Shown piece by piece: positions 9,060-16,855 of a stretch of 20,194 bases of DNA. Origin of the DNA: Thalassiosira profunda (lineage: Eukaryota; Bacillariophyta; Thalassiosirophyceae; Thalassiosirales; Thalassiosiraceae); assembly GCA_036939355.1 (NCBI GenBank), contig JALLAP010000106.1:1-20194 (forward strand), in the 5' to 3' direction. A program made the translations under genes and the position numbers. The stretch's first letter is position 1; every line of letters begins with the position of its first letter. Under the pieces are notes generated by a model. It made no database searches. It was not told where the DNA came from and saw only the letters and a list, made by a program, of their open reading frames with translations.

Positions 9060-10447
9060 ATGACCGAAGGTAACGCCGCAGCTGCAGACGCAGCGACCAG
9101 CGGAGGATGGGCGTCGAAACTTTACCAATCTATCGCCGCACAATCTCGACGCCTCGTCGCGACCCTCAGCCATCAGTCGTCGATGGATACGACGCAGCTG
9201 CGAATTGCGAACCAACCTGCACATTGCGCTGAGATCAAATTCATCAAGATCCGCCTCGAGGGACCAGTTGGTAGGTTACTGCAATTTGTATTTGTCACGA
9301 GCAATGCCGCACGCACACATCTTATGCTCATCTCACATGGCATACGCAAGGTGTCAAGCGTTTGATGCTTCGCTTCGATCCACTGATGGACTCTTTCGAC
9401 AGCCTCATTGATGCCATTCTCGAGAGGTCTGTTCCAAGCGACGCGCAGCCTATCGTTGTGCGAGACTACGTCGTCAAGATTCGCGATATCAGGGACGAAG
9501 CATGGCCAATCGACATTGAGAATGCAGAAGATCTCGGTATTGCACTAAGTTCCCCTCTCTTCAAGAGTGAAGGGTGTATCGTGATGTCTGCAGCGATCCG
9601 CAAGGCATCGGATCCTCCTGCTATGGCTTTAGCTGCTGTGGCTGCCTTGCCCAATCAAGTCGTTGAGGAGGCTGCCAGCGATACACCCGTCACGGTGGTC
9701 AGTGTCCCTGAATCTGCGTCTGCCGGTGACAAGCGAAAGCTCCCAACCCCGGTCACTCCCACGAAGAAAGTTGACAAGAAGAGGCGCAAGGTGGCAGTCA
9801 AGGGCGCTGCCATCAAAGATGGGGTCAAGTTGCCCCTCCGTTCGCGCATCATTGTATCCGTGGCCGAACTCCGTGCGCTTGGATGTGCTAGTCCCCCCAA
9901 GAAACTTGTTGCAATGTTTACTGGTTACAAGAATCCGCAGAGCAAATCGTTTGCTAATGCGCTCAGCTCTCTCAAGTCAGAGGGCATGATCATCTACGGC
10001 AAAGATTCCGTGTCGCTGACTGCTGCAGGCATGGATACCGATGAAGCAAAGGGAGTTTCGCCTCCGGCAAGCGATGCTGAAGTGCATGCACGCATCAAGG
10101 CCCTCCTCACGCCCACTCAGCAGCATATCTTCGACATACTGGCGGCTGACACCGGGGTGCACCCTCGAGACGAGTTGGCCAATGCAGTTGGCTACTCCAA
10201 CCCACAGTCCAAGGGATTTGCCAATGCCATTGGCAAGATGAGCTCGCTGGGCCTTATCCACTACCCGAAAGATGAGGCCGATCCCAAGAAGAAGTTGGTG
10301 CAGATGACTGGCGTGTGCTTTCCATTTGCCAACCAGTCTGTCGCCGCTCCTTCTGCCATGCAGCAACTGGAACTGGGTCCGATTGGATCTTATGACTTCA
10401 CCCGCGTGCCCACGCCTCCTATGGAGGGCGTCTCTCTGACTCTTTGA
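9060..10447 (+). CDS. Putative nuclear protein: PB1-like domain, NLS, two winged-helix-like repeats
   Basis: No named family is recognised. Exon 1 is 9060-9270 and exon 2 is 9351-10447, with an 80-bp intron (donor GTAGGT, acceptor CGCAAG), giving 435 residues. Residues 59-137 look like a PB1 interaction domain: IKFIKIRLEG strand, a Phe/Leu-rich helix (DSFDSLIDAI), then a final DEAWPIDIENAEDLGIAL stretch like the PB1 acidic (OPCA) motif. A basic stretch at 198-217 (KRKLP..KKVDKKRRKV) fits a nuclear localisation signal. Two similar units follow, at about 234-297 and 318-393. Both carry GYxNPQSKxFANA(L/I) and then SxG(M/L)I, a helix-turn pattern like winged-helix domains that end in a 'LGLI' wing. 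A DNA-binding or adaptor role is inference. An ATG at 9183 is an alternative start. Confidence 0.72.
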
Positions 10448-10625
10448 CTTTGTCTGAACGCCTGTAGGTAGAGATGATGTTTGCATTAGGATTGAACAGA
10501 TAATTCTACGCTGTGAGGAATGACACTTACTGTCTATCTTCGAACTGAACAATGCACCCTGTGATGTATCGCTCCTCGTTGTTGTACCGACGGTTGAAAA
10601 AAAAAGGGTAATTGATCCCAGCGCA
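10448..10625. terminator. Convergent 3' intergenic region
   Basis: Two genes end tail to tail with 178 bp between stop codons. A run of nine A residues lies near 10596-10604. Both transcript ends should fall here; no canonical AATAAA was found on the plus strand. Confidence 0.35.
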
Positions 10626-11228
10626 TTACAGCCATATCTGCCCTTCCTTCGAGGTTTGCAAACTCTCCTTTACGGCCGCACCATCCTCCACACGCGGAAT
10701 TGCCTGTGGCCTCGAAAATCTGGCCTCTGCCTCCGCGGCATCGTCCGTCCGACGGAAGAGCCTCTCTACCACTACATCGTCCACCTCGTCGTCTCCCCCA
10801 AAGTCGCGTTCCGACCCGTCCGTGATGCCGCCGGACAATCCCACGGACGCAATTCCCACGAAAGATATGAGGAGGACTGCTACCTGGAGACCAAAGGTGC
10901 GCTCAAATCGGCCGGCGAGGTCGTACTCGCGCCGCCGCTCCCGGTCCAGATTCGACGAGGGAGCCTCCCGCCCTTCCGCGAAGAGGGACGGCGCCGGGGC
11001 GCCGGTGAACCTCTTCGCTGGTCGTGGGGCGGAATCGGCGTCGATTGCAAATAGCTCGTCGGCGTCGGGCGTCGATGGAGCATCTCCCCTCCTCCGCTCG
11101 AGCTGGTCGTAAAATTGGCGCGCCAGGTCCTCGCCGCCGCCCGCCGTCTCGCCATCGGCGTCGCCGCTGCCGCTCGTGGCGGGCACTAGTATTCTTGGCG
11201 CAGCGCCGATGCCGCGAAGACGTCCCAT
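10626..11228 (-). CDS. Small single-pass membrane protein, function unknown
   Basis: I do not recognise the family. From the ATG at 11228-11226 it has 200 residues. The N-terminal half is Gly/Ala/Asp-rich with a helix DLARQFYDQLERRR (35-48). Arg/Glu-rich sequence precedes one hydrophobic segment, FGLQVAVLLISFVGIASVGL (112-131), followed by SGGITDGSERDFGGDDE and a charged tail. This layout fits a single transmembrane helix with acidic residues on the far side; a plastid or other organelle membrane is possible. The true N-terminus is uncertain. The frame is open upstream without an ATG to 11273. A signal-like start (MAVRAMRIARTAILAAAAAP, ATG at 11334) lies just upstream in another frame and would need a splice or frameshift to join. 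I could not find a convincing intron. Confidence 0.6.
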   Translation of the reverse strand: MGRLRGIGAAPRILVPATSGSGDADGETAGGGEDLARQFYDQLERRRGDAPSTPDADELFAIDADSAPRPAKRFTGAPAPSLFAEGREAPSSNLDRERRREYDLAGRFERTFGLQVAVLLISFVGIASVGLSGGITDGSERDFGGDDEVDDVVVERLFRRTDDAAEAEARFSRPQAIPRVEDGAAVKESLQTSKEGQIWL

Positions 11229-11296
11229 TATTTGTGGGACGTGCGTGCTGAAACGCCCGCGCCCCCTTCGCACTTGGGGCAGCCGCCGCTGCCAGA

Positions 11297-11334
11297 ATGG
11301 CGGTGCGGGCGATCCGCATTGCCCTCACCGCCAT
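11297..11334. repeat. 38-bp imperfect palindrome with ATG at both ends
   Basis: The two 19-base arms pair at 16 of 19 positions. Each strand begins ATGGCGGTG and reads Met-Ala-Val-Arg-Ala-(Ile/Met)-Arg-Ile-Ala in its own direction. It could form a cruciform or hairpin. Confidence 0.8.
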
Positions 11335-11501
11335 GCTTTTGGTTTCTACCGACGTCAAGGGGTGTGGTGCATGCAGTAGAGCGGCGCGAGGAGCGGGGCG
11401 CCGGCGGGGCCAGCTACGGCGCGCGAGCGAGAGGAAAGGCGAAAAATCTGGCGAAATTTTGCAGCTTGGCTTGGGCTTGGTCCGACATCCTAACAAAATC
11501 T

Positions 11502-11780
11502 ACTAGCTTTGACCCGGGTAGAGGGTTTGGACCGCCGGAGGCCTTCAGAGAATACCAGGGTAGAATCTTGACCGCCGGAGGCTATCATCCGTTATACCCA
11601 GGTAGAATTGTGCTGGTCGGCCTAGCTTCAACTAGGTCGTCTCCTAGGGTTATCCTTAAGCTTCTGAGTTATCTACCTTACGTACTTTGGGTCGGTATAC
11701 CCAGGTATAAATCAAGTAGGCTTTGTTAGGCAAAGCTAGTGACCAGCCGCCAGCGCAAAAGCTGGATTTCTACCCTGGTA
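11502..11780. repeat. Cluster of ACC(C/A)GGGTAGA-type direct and inverted repeats, MITE-like
   Basis: ACCCGGGTAGAG..GACCGCCGGAGG (11512-11542) is repeated as ACCAGGGTAGAATC..GACCGCCGGAGG (11554-11582), with further partial copies near 11595 and 11693. TACCAGGGTAGAA at 11553-11565 recurs inverted at 11768-11780 (13 bp exact). ACTAGCTTTG at 11502-11511 recurs inverted at 11731-11740. This layout resembles a small non-autonomous inverted-repeat element, but no target-site duplication was established. Confidence 0.55.
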
Positions 11781-11911
11781 ATAGACCTCTGGTCAAGGAG
11801 ATGTCGACCCTCCTCTTGGTTGCGTGCTTGCAGCAGCCAACAGCCAACCATCCACTCACCACTCAACCCCACTCCCCTCCGCCGGCTGCATCCCTCGCCT
11901 CCTGCCACGCC

Positions 11912-13282
11912 ATGGCATCCAAAGACCACCCTCCGCTGCCCGCGGCCATCGGCGACATCCCCCCGTCCGGCGTGCGGCGCCGTCCCCTCTCGGCGTTTGA
12001 GCTGCGCGACGTCCGCGCGCTCGTCGGCGCCGCGAAGGGCGGCACCGCGGATGCCCCCTCGGCTCCGCCGCAGCCACTCGCGGGGCGTCGGGCCATGGTG
12101 CCGGTGACGTCCAAGGCCTTCTTCGAGGGCGAGCTGCGGCCGCCCTCGGAGGTAGCATCAGATTCTGCAAGACCAGATGCGATGGGCGAACGCGTTGTGG
12201 TAAACGATGGAGGGAAGCTGGTGGAGATGACGCGGGCGGAGGCGGACGCTTTCTTTGGCAGGCAGCAAGAGCGGATTGCAAAAACGAAGAAATATACCGA
12301 CAGCGCGACAAAATCAGCCCCTAAGAAGAAGGTGCCGGCTCCCACAATAGCTGAAACGTCGCGGGACGCGCAAACCGATCCAACACTGCCGTTGATGGAA
12401 ATTCGCGAAACGTGCGATGCCAGCGGCAACATTGTCGGCTCGGAGATTGTAAACATATCCAGTGCAGCGAAACGCCTGGATGAAGGCCTGAAAAACATCG
12501 GCGAGTCGTCCGGGGATGGGGAGGAAGATGGAGCGCAGCTTGGGGAGGTGATAGCGCAAACACTGAACGAGGGAGCCGGTGACATAACAAGGGATGCACA
12601 CGTGTCCTATGTAGAGGCAGGCCCAATGGAGATCGAAAACGAGCGACAAGAAGCAGCAAAGGGACCTCAGAAAGTAACGGTGTCCGATGAGGCATATGAG
12701 GCAATTTGCTCTAGGCTGAAAGAGCTGGAGCGATTGGAGGAGGAGGAGGCCAGGTCGAAGAAGGCGAACGCCAAGAACTCCAAGCGCCTGCAGAGCAGCG
12801 GGTGGTCCAAAGGTTTCCTGAACCAGCCGAAAAAGAAGGCCCCTGGCAAGAAGAAATCGTCTGTGCCACAAACTGCACAATCAAAGCAATCTGCGTCAGG
12901 CAACAGCAGTGCCAAGGCTGGCGCAGCCTCCTCGAAAAATGGAACAGCTGCGACATTTGAAGGGGCTGATATGACAGAGAAGGTATCAAAGGTATCATTT
13001 GGCGGCGATGAAGTCAAAGAAATACCCCGCATTGGCCAGAACAAGGTCCCGCCGCGACCAACCTCCTCAAACCGGCCGGTCTCGTTCAGCCCAGCAAACC
13101 TGGATGTTCCCGGGGCTGATCCGTATTCTCCAGTGACTTCAGTTCCATTTGAGGAGAACGTCTTTAAGGGAGTGGTGAAGGAGCGCATCACAATGGCGCC
13201 CAGTGCAGGGTCTACCGAGAATAGAGCTGGAGGGAAGAAAAAGCTGTCACGCTTTGCTCAGCAGAGACTGCAGAGAGAATAA
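11912..13282 (+). CDS. URI/prefoldin-like protein (unconventional prefoldin RPB5 interactor family)
   Basis: URI-type proteins work in a prefoldin-like co-chaperone complex that helps assemble RNA polymerases, mainly in the cytoplasm. From the ATG at 11912 (context CACGCCATGG) it has 456 residues and no intron. The N-terminal block has the prefoldin-alpha pattern: a short helix (SAFELRDVRALV), then VPVTSKAFFEGELRP (63-77), VVVNDGGKLVEMTRAEADAF (95-114) and a second helix (FGRQQERIAKTKK). The middle is long, acidic and low-complexity, with a coiled coil near RLKELERLEEEEA and a Lys-rich stretch. The C-terminus has VFKGVVKERI and finally KLSRFAQQRLQRE, resembling the conserved C-terminal box of URI/Bud27 relatives. 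The first prefoldin helix seems short. The open frame extends upstream to 11723, including an ATG at 11801, but that part overlaps repeat-rich DNA. Family assignment is from motif resemblance only. Confidence 0.62.
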   Translation: MASKDHPPLPAAIGDIPPSGVRRRPLSAFELRDVRALVGAAKGGTADAPSAPPQPLAGRRAMVPVTSKAFFEGELRPPSEVASDSARPDAMGERVVVNDGGKLVEMTRAEADAFFGRQQERIAKTKKYTDSATKSAPKKKVPAPTIAETSRDAQTDPTLPLMEIRETCDASGNIVGSEIVNISSAAKRLDEGLKNIGESSGDGEEDGAQLGEVIAQTLNEGAGDITRDAHVSYVEAGPMEIENERQEAAKGPQKVTVSDEAYEAICSRLKELERLEEEEARSKKANAKNSKRLQSSGWSKGFLNQPKKKAPGKKKSSVPQTAQSKQSASGNSSAKAGAASSKNGTAATFEGADMTEKVSKVSFGGDEVKEIPRIGQNKVPPRPTSSNRPVSFSPANLDVPGADPYSPVTSVPFEENVFKGVVKERITMAPSAGSTENRAGGKKKLSRFAQQRLQRE

Positions 13283-13437
13283 AGAACTGCCAGCAACTTC
13301 ACTGGTGATCACAGGTCTGTATCACCCATTCTCTCTTTATGTGTCGCACGGACAACCAAGAGAAAGGGGGAGCAATCAGAACACATTTAGGTAACGTCAA
13401 ACACACTGAATGAGCATTGCCATGTGCCATCAACTTC

Positions 13438-13771
13438 GTCATGCCGCCCATGTCCTTCGATTTGGCTTTTGTTACCGCAGTGACTTCATTAGCTTTGAGC
13501 TTTGCCTTGGGTCCACAACAAAGGCTGGCATCTGCGTTTGTTCCCTATTGTCACGTCGTGCCACCCATTTTGTTCGATTTGCCTTTTGTTAGTGACTTCG
13601 CTACTACCATAGCTTTGGAGCTGCTGAGGGGCGAATATATTTTTCTAGCGCTCGAAGGTGAAGCAATCGCCCGAGTGACATTTGTCACGGCTTTTGGGCA
13701 TCCATTGGGTCCACAACAAAGGCTGACATCTGTGTTTATTCCGTCATGCCACCCATTTTGTTCGATTTGGG
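13438..13771 (+). repeat. Degenerate tandem repeat family, units 1-3
   Basis: Unit 1 (13438-13554) and unit 2 (13555-13742) both run from GTC(A/G)TGCC(G/A)CCCAT through TTCGATTTG(G/C)CTTTTGTTA and a GTGACTTC block to CCACAACAAAGGCTG and ATCTG(C/T)GTTT. Unit 3 (13743-13771) is only the first part. Unit 1 lacks about 70 bp present in unit 2. The GAGTGACATTTGTCAC stretch in unit 2 is itself a short palindrome. Confidence 0.85.
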
Positions 13772-13928
13772 TCCCGCACCCCCCGGCTAGAATCTGAAAT
13801 CGAGGCCAATCTTTTGCAGCTTTATCTGTAAAACACAGTGGAATTGGGCTGATTTGGGCCACAAATAGTGCAGTGGTGGCCCCAGTGGACAGTCAAAGAT
13901 GACCTTTCATGCATTGTTTTGCATTGAA

Positions 13929-13956
13929 ACGCAGCATTGGCGACACAATGCTGCGT
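13929..13956. repeat. Perfect 11-bp inverted repeat (hairpin)
   Basis: The arms ACGCAGCATTG (13929-13939) and CAATGCTGCGT (13946-13956) are exact reverse complements with a six-base loop, GCGACA. The hairpin lies between copies of the repeat family. No poly-T follows, so it is not a bacterial-style terminator. Confidence 0.8.
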
Positions 13957-14093
13957 GCCTATGAATTGGCGTCCATTTTGTCTCCAAGATACACATTTCG
14001 GGTCGAACCGGTTTCGCAGAAAACTAGGCGATGTGCGACCCCCCCACCCCCAGCCGAAAGGGTGACCAATACTCAACATTAATTTGGGGTTCC

Positions 14094-14245
14094 CTTACTA
14101 GTGACTTCGCTATAGTTTTGGAGCTGCTTTGATGTGAATTCGCTGACCAAGCGCCCAATGGCAAAGCAATGGCCCAAGTGACACTTGCCACGGCTTTGGG
14201 GCATCCATTGGTTCCACAACAAAGGCTGACATCTGCGTTTGTTCC
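14094..14245 (+). repeat. Further copy of the 13.4-kb repeat family
   Basis: It matches unit 2 (13582-13740) from TTAGTGACTTCGCT through the CACGGCTTT(T)GGG and CATCCATTGG blocks, and shares an exact 22-bp stretch (14214-14235 with 13711-13732). It is separated from the tandem units by about 320 bp. Confidence 0.8.
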
Positions 14246-14440
14246 ATAACTTCACTTCATTTTCGCCCGGATGCCTCTGAATGGGCTCTGCAAGTGGCCT
14301 GAATGTGCCCTGATGAGTCCAAAACTGAGATCAAGTATTAATTGACCACAGTGATGCTACTCTGTCTCATTTGCAGTGGCGTGCGGGCTTGCTATTTACA
14401 CAATTTGATAAGAGGGAGCAGAGCAATCAGAGACAAAATG

Positions 14441-14474
14441 TGGCGAGGACAGCACTGTGGCAAGGACAGCACTG
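14441..14474 (+). repeat. 17-bp tandem duplication
   Basis: TGGCGAGGACAGCACTG is followed directly by TGGCAAGGACAGCACTG (16 of 17 identical). Confidence 0.8.
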
Positions 14475-14520
14475 TTTCCATCTCATTCGACCCTCTAAAG
14501 TGCCGCAGGGGCACCGGTCT

Positions 14521-16136
14521 TTACTGTCCTGCTGGAGGCAAGACAATGGGCACCATTGGATGCAAAAACTGCGATCTTGGTTCGACTTCCTCCACCCATC
14601 TCCGAAAGCTCCAAACGTCTTCATTGTCTCCTTTCTGATCAACGCTGTCTGTTTTTGGTGCTAGGACATCATCCCTCAGTTCTGCTCGGCCATCAACGTA
14701 CGAAATGGCATATGCGTATCTGTCCTCTCCATCCTCCATGCCATCACCGGCATCAGCACAATGCAGTGTCCAACCGCTGTGCACCGTGACATCCCCTACA
14801 CCCAGTGGCATGTGATGACTCACTGTACCGTACCGCTTCTGAAGTCTTTGGTACTCGTCGCCATCGACTCCATTCCAGTATGGCAGTGCAAAGTCAGAGT
14901 GCGATCCACCCGCAAAGAGCAATCCGGTTCCACCCTCCTCAGGACTCCGCACCTCCTGCAACGGAATCCAAAACGTGAGCATTTTGGACGTATCAAAGGG
15001 CGCCATGCGCGCGTCCGAATGCCAGGGGGTGCGACCGTCGCCCAGCCGCTTGTGGAAGAGCGAATCCTGGTAGAGGCGGACGGTAGGGGCATCCATCAGT
15101 ATCGAGGCTGTGTGCGCAAGGTAGGGCGAGAGGCAGATATTTCGGACGGCATCAAGCGAACGGTTCTGAGTGGCCGCTGCCCTCCATGCATTGAAGTGCT
15201 GCAGGAAGGGCAAATCTCCGGACGACGGGTCCACGCCCAGACTCTCCAGCAGGTCCCTGCAGTCCTCGACAGTCTGCAGATTGTCGGATATTGTCCGTGC
15301 ATTCTCTCTAAAATAGGCGTCAGAACTGTCGGCCAGCTGCACTTCAACCTTTTGCCTCCACGCAGATACCTCGTGCGACGCGGCGTGCGGAAGCAATTCC
15401 GATCGAATCTCTTCCACGAGTGACGGCGGCAGGAAATTGCGCAATACGGCATGCCCTTTTCGAGAATAGTCCAGCTGCGTCCGGAGGGATATAGATGGGG
15501 TCGATGTTTGTTGCATAAAGTCCGTAGATATTGTCGTGTCGCCACTGTGAGGTTGCCGCTCTCCGCTGCCATTTCTTTCCTTCTTTGTGGCCGAGGGGCG
15601 TGCAGCTGGCTCTAACCCAATACCTGGAGGGCAGGCAAAGGGGAAAGATGAGAAATCATATTTCAACATCACATAACGCGTGCAAAGATGTGCATAAGAT
15701 GTGCGCAAGATGTGCACATACCTCGAACCAGGCTGTCAATTTCCGGTTGCTTCATCCTCCGCCGTTTATTGTTGCCACTGGCGCCCCCGCCCTTCTTTTT
15801 CCTCGCGCTTCCTGTTTCGGGCTTTCTTCTCGACGATTCATCGATGCTCTTGGACACGGACAGGGCACTGCAACGCCGGCGGCCGTTCGTCGGCGATAGT
15901 ATCGGCGCCGCCCACGCCCGGCGCGTCGGATCCACATCGTGTGGCCTGGAGTTTGGCGCAGCGCTTGTCAGGAAGCAGGCGCAGGGTCCCCACCGCTGTT
16001 GATGTTGATGTTGATGTGAGAGGGGAGCGCCGGATCTGCGGCGGCGGACGCCCGCCTCCCAAAGTGGAGGCGCCGGCGCGGCCTGCACCCGAGGGTCACC
16101 ACAGTGGGCCAGCAACGCGAGGGCGAAGTGTTTCAT
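14521..16136 (-). CDS. Phytanoyl-CoA-dioxygenase-like (PhyH) Fe(II)/2-oxoglutarate oxygenase, intact copy
   Basis: The predicted enzyme is a mononuclear iron oxygenase that couples 2-oxoglutarate decarboxylation to hydroxylation; its substrate cannot be read from the sequence. Exon 1 is 16136-15722 and exon 2 is 15623-14521, with a 98-bp phase-1 intron (donor GTATGT, acceptor TCCAG), giving 505 residues. Residues 1-20 look like a signal peptide (MKHFALALLAHC). A long basic, low-complexity region with a His-Gln run (41-47) and a KR-rich stretch (113-128) precedes the catalytic domain (about 185-460). Iron ligands fit His340 and Asp342 in TPWHSDARMAPFD, and His426 in GDVTVHSGWTLHCAD; an Arg for 2-oxoglutarate is probably Arg440 or Arg451. 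The basic N-terminus could instead be a bipartite organelle targeting sequence. An upstream in-frame ATG at 16376 lies in the foldback element and is disfavoured. Confidence 0.85.
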
Positions 16137-16209
16137 GCTGTTGACGGGTGATGATGGGTCAAGGCGGCGCGGAGGTTGCAAATACATCGACGAATGAGTG
16201 GTAGGGTCA
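14848..16209 (-). repeat. Segmental duplication, second copy (first copy at 1-1195)
   Basis: The window's first base matches 14848, and similarity runs in the same orientation to about 1195/16209, covering the PhyH-like gene, its intron and about 60 bp upstream of the start codon. The main difference is the 158-bp segment 15234-15391, missing from the first copy. The left limit of the first copy is outside the window. Confidence 0.92.
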
Positions 16210-16230
16210 GGGGTGGATGGATGCGTTTGA

Positions 16231-16520
16231 GCAAGGAAATTACACAGGGGTTGAATGGCTGGGGGAGGGCGCGGACCTTCTCTGGTGTCCTTCGCAGTGT
16301 CATTGCCGGACGGCAGACAGACCAAATTCACGTGAGTTTGACCAAACCCGCTGGTCACGTGAATTTGGTCTGGCATGCGTCCGGCTTCGCAGTGTCATTG
16401 GCGTTAAGTAACGTGCGACATTGATACTGCGAAGGACACCAGAGAAGGTCCGCGAGCCAAAGCACGGTAAAGCAAGGGCGCGCCAACAGCAGCCATTTAG
16501 CCCCTGTGTAATTTCCTTGT
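16231..16520. mobile_element. Foldback / MITE-like element with nested inverted repeats
   Basis: Three nested inverted repeats are present. The outer arms are CAAGGAAATTACACAGGGG (16232-16250) and its exact reverse complement at 16501-16519, with similarity continuing inward through AATGGCT. The middle arms are 29 bp exact, 16270-16298 and 16426-16454. The inner arms are 18 bp exact, 16318-16335 and 16355-16372, each containing the palindrome CACGTG. A direct repeat, TTCGCAGTGTCATTG, occurs at 16291-16305 and 16386-16400. No transposase is present, so it would be non-autonomous. It sits between the divergent PhyH-like and LRR genes and begins about 20 bp from the edge of the segmental duplication. 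Confidence 0.72.
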
Positions 16521-16602
16521 TTGAACAGCCTCTGCGCCCGATTCAAACGCGTGTCGTGCCGTCAAAAACTCCATGTCGCATTAGTACTGATTCCTCCTAC
16601 TT

Positions 16603-16673
16603 GCGGCGGGAGCCCTGCCGGCCACGAAAAGCTGTATGAGCGGCGGGAGCCCTGCCGGCCACGAAAAGCTGTA
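16603..16673 (+). repeat. 37-bp tandem duplication upstream of the LRR gene
   Basis: A 34-bp unit beginning GCGGCGGGAGCCCTGCCGG and ending AAAAGCTGTA is present at 16603-16636 and again, identical, at 16640-16673, with TGA between. It is probably a recent slippage event in the 5' flank, about 180 bp before the start codon. Confidence 0.9.
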
Positions 16674-16855
16674 CCCCTGCGCATCCAGCCCCCAGCTGAT
16701 CCTAGACGCAGGCGGGCCGGCAAGATTGGGACGGAGAGCAGCGCTCTCCCACGGCTCCTCCCCTCCGGTCCCGCCCCGCATCAGCGGCAAGCGGCCGGCG
16801 TGGTCTGGGAGAGCGCTGAAAATTGTGGCCTTCACAACCGGCGAAATTTGCAAAG

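Larger units (their letters stand above)
11229..11911. other. Divergent intergenic region of about 680 bp with palindrome and repeats
   Basis: It lies between the membrane-protein gene (-) and the URI-like gene (+), so both promoters are expected here. It contains the 38-bp imperfect palindrome at 11297-11334 and the repeat cluster at 11502-11780. The left half is GC-rich and resembles coding sequence; the right half is AT-richer. Several open frames cross it, but none has recognisable protein features. Confidence 0.55.
13283..14520. other. Gene-free stretch of about 1.24 kb between convergent genes
   Basis: It is flanked by the 3' ends of the URI-like gene (+) and the PhyH-like gene (-). 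I see no supportable gene: the longest open frame (13417-13797) is made of the repeats themselves. It contains degenerate direct repeats (13438-13771 and 14094-14245), a strong hairpin (13929-13956) and a 17-bp tandem duplication (14441-14474). Composition is AT-richer than the flanking genes. It looks like an area of decayed mobile DNA. Confidence 0.6.

Noticed and set aside
11232..11729. 165-codon plus-strand frame upstream of the URI-like gene
   Set aside because: It crosses the palindrome and repeat cluster and has no recognisable protein feature.
13417..13797. 126-codon frame with internal repeats that looked like a repeat protein
   Set aside because: The repetition is in non-coding DNA with indels that do not keep a codon pattern across copies; the 14094 copy is not open in the same way.
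13929..13956. Hairpin as a tRNA or bacterial-type terminator
   Set aside because: No cloverleaf, no poly-T run, and a eukaryotic setting.
15234..15391. Possibility that the 158 bp missing from the left copy is an intron in the right copy
   Set aside because: The segment has no GT...AG ends in the minus-strand sense and is open coding sequence continuous with the flanking domain.
16217..16411. Peptide FEQGNYTGVEWL, also mirrored on the other strand, resembling a TPR helix
   Set aside because: The similarity on both strands is explained by the inverted repeat, and no full TPR unit follows.
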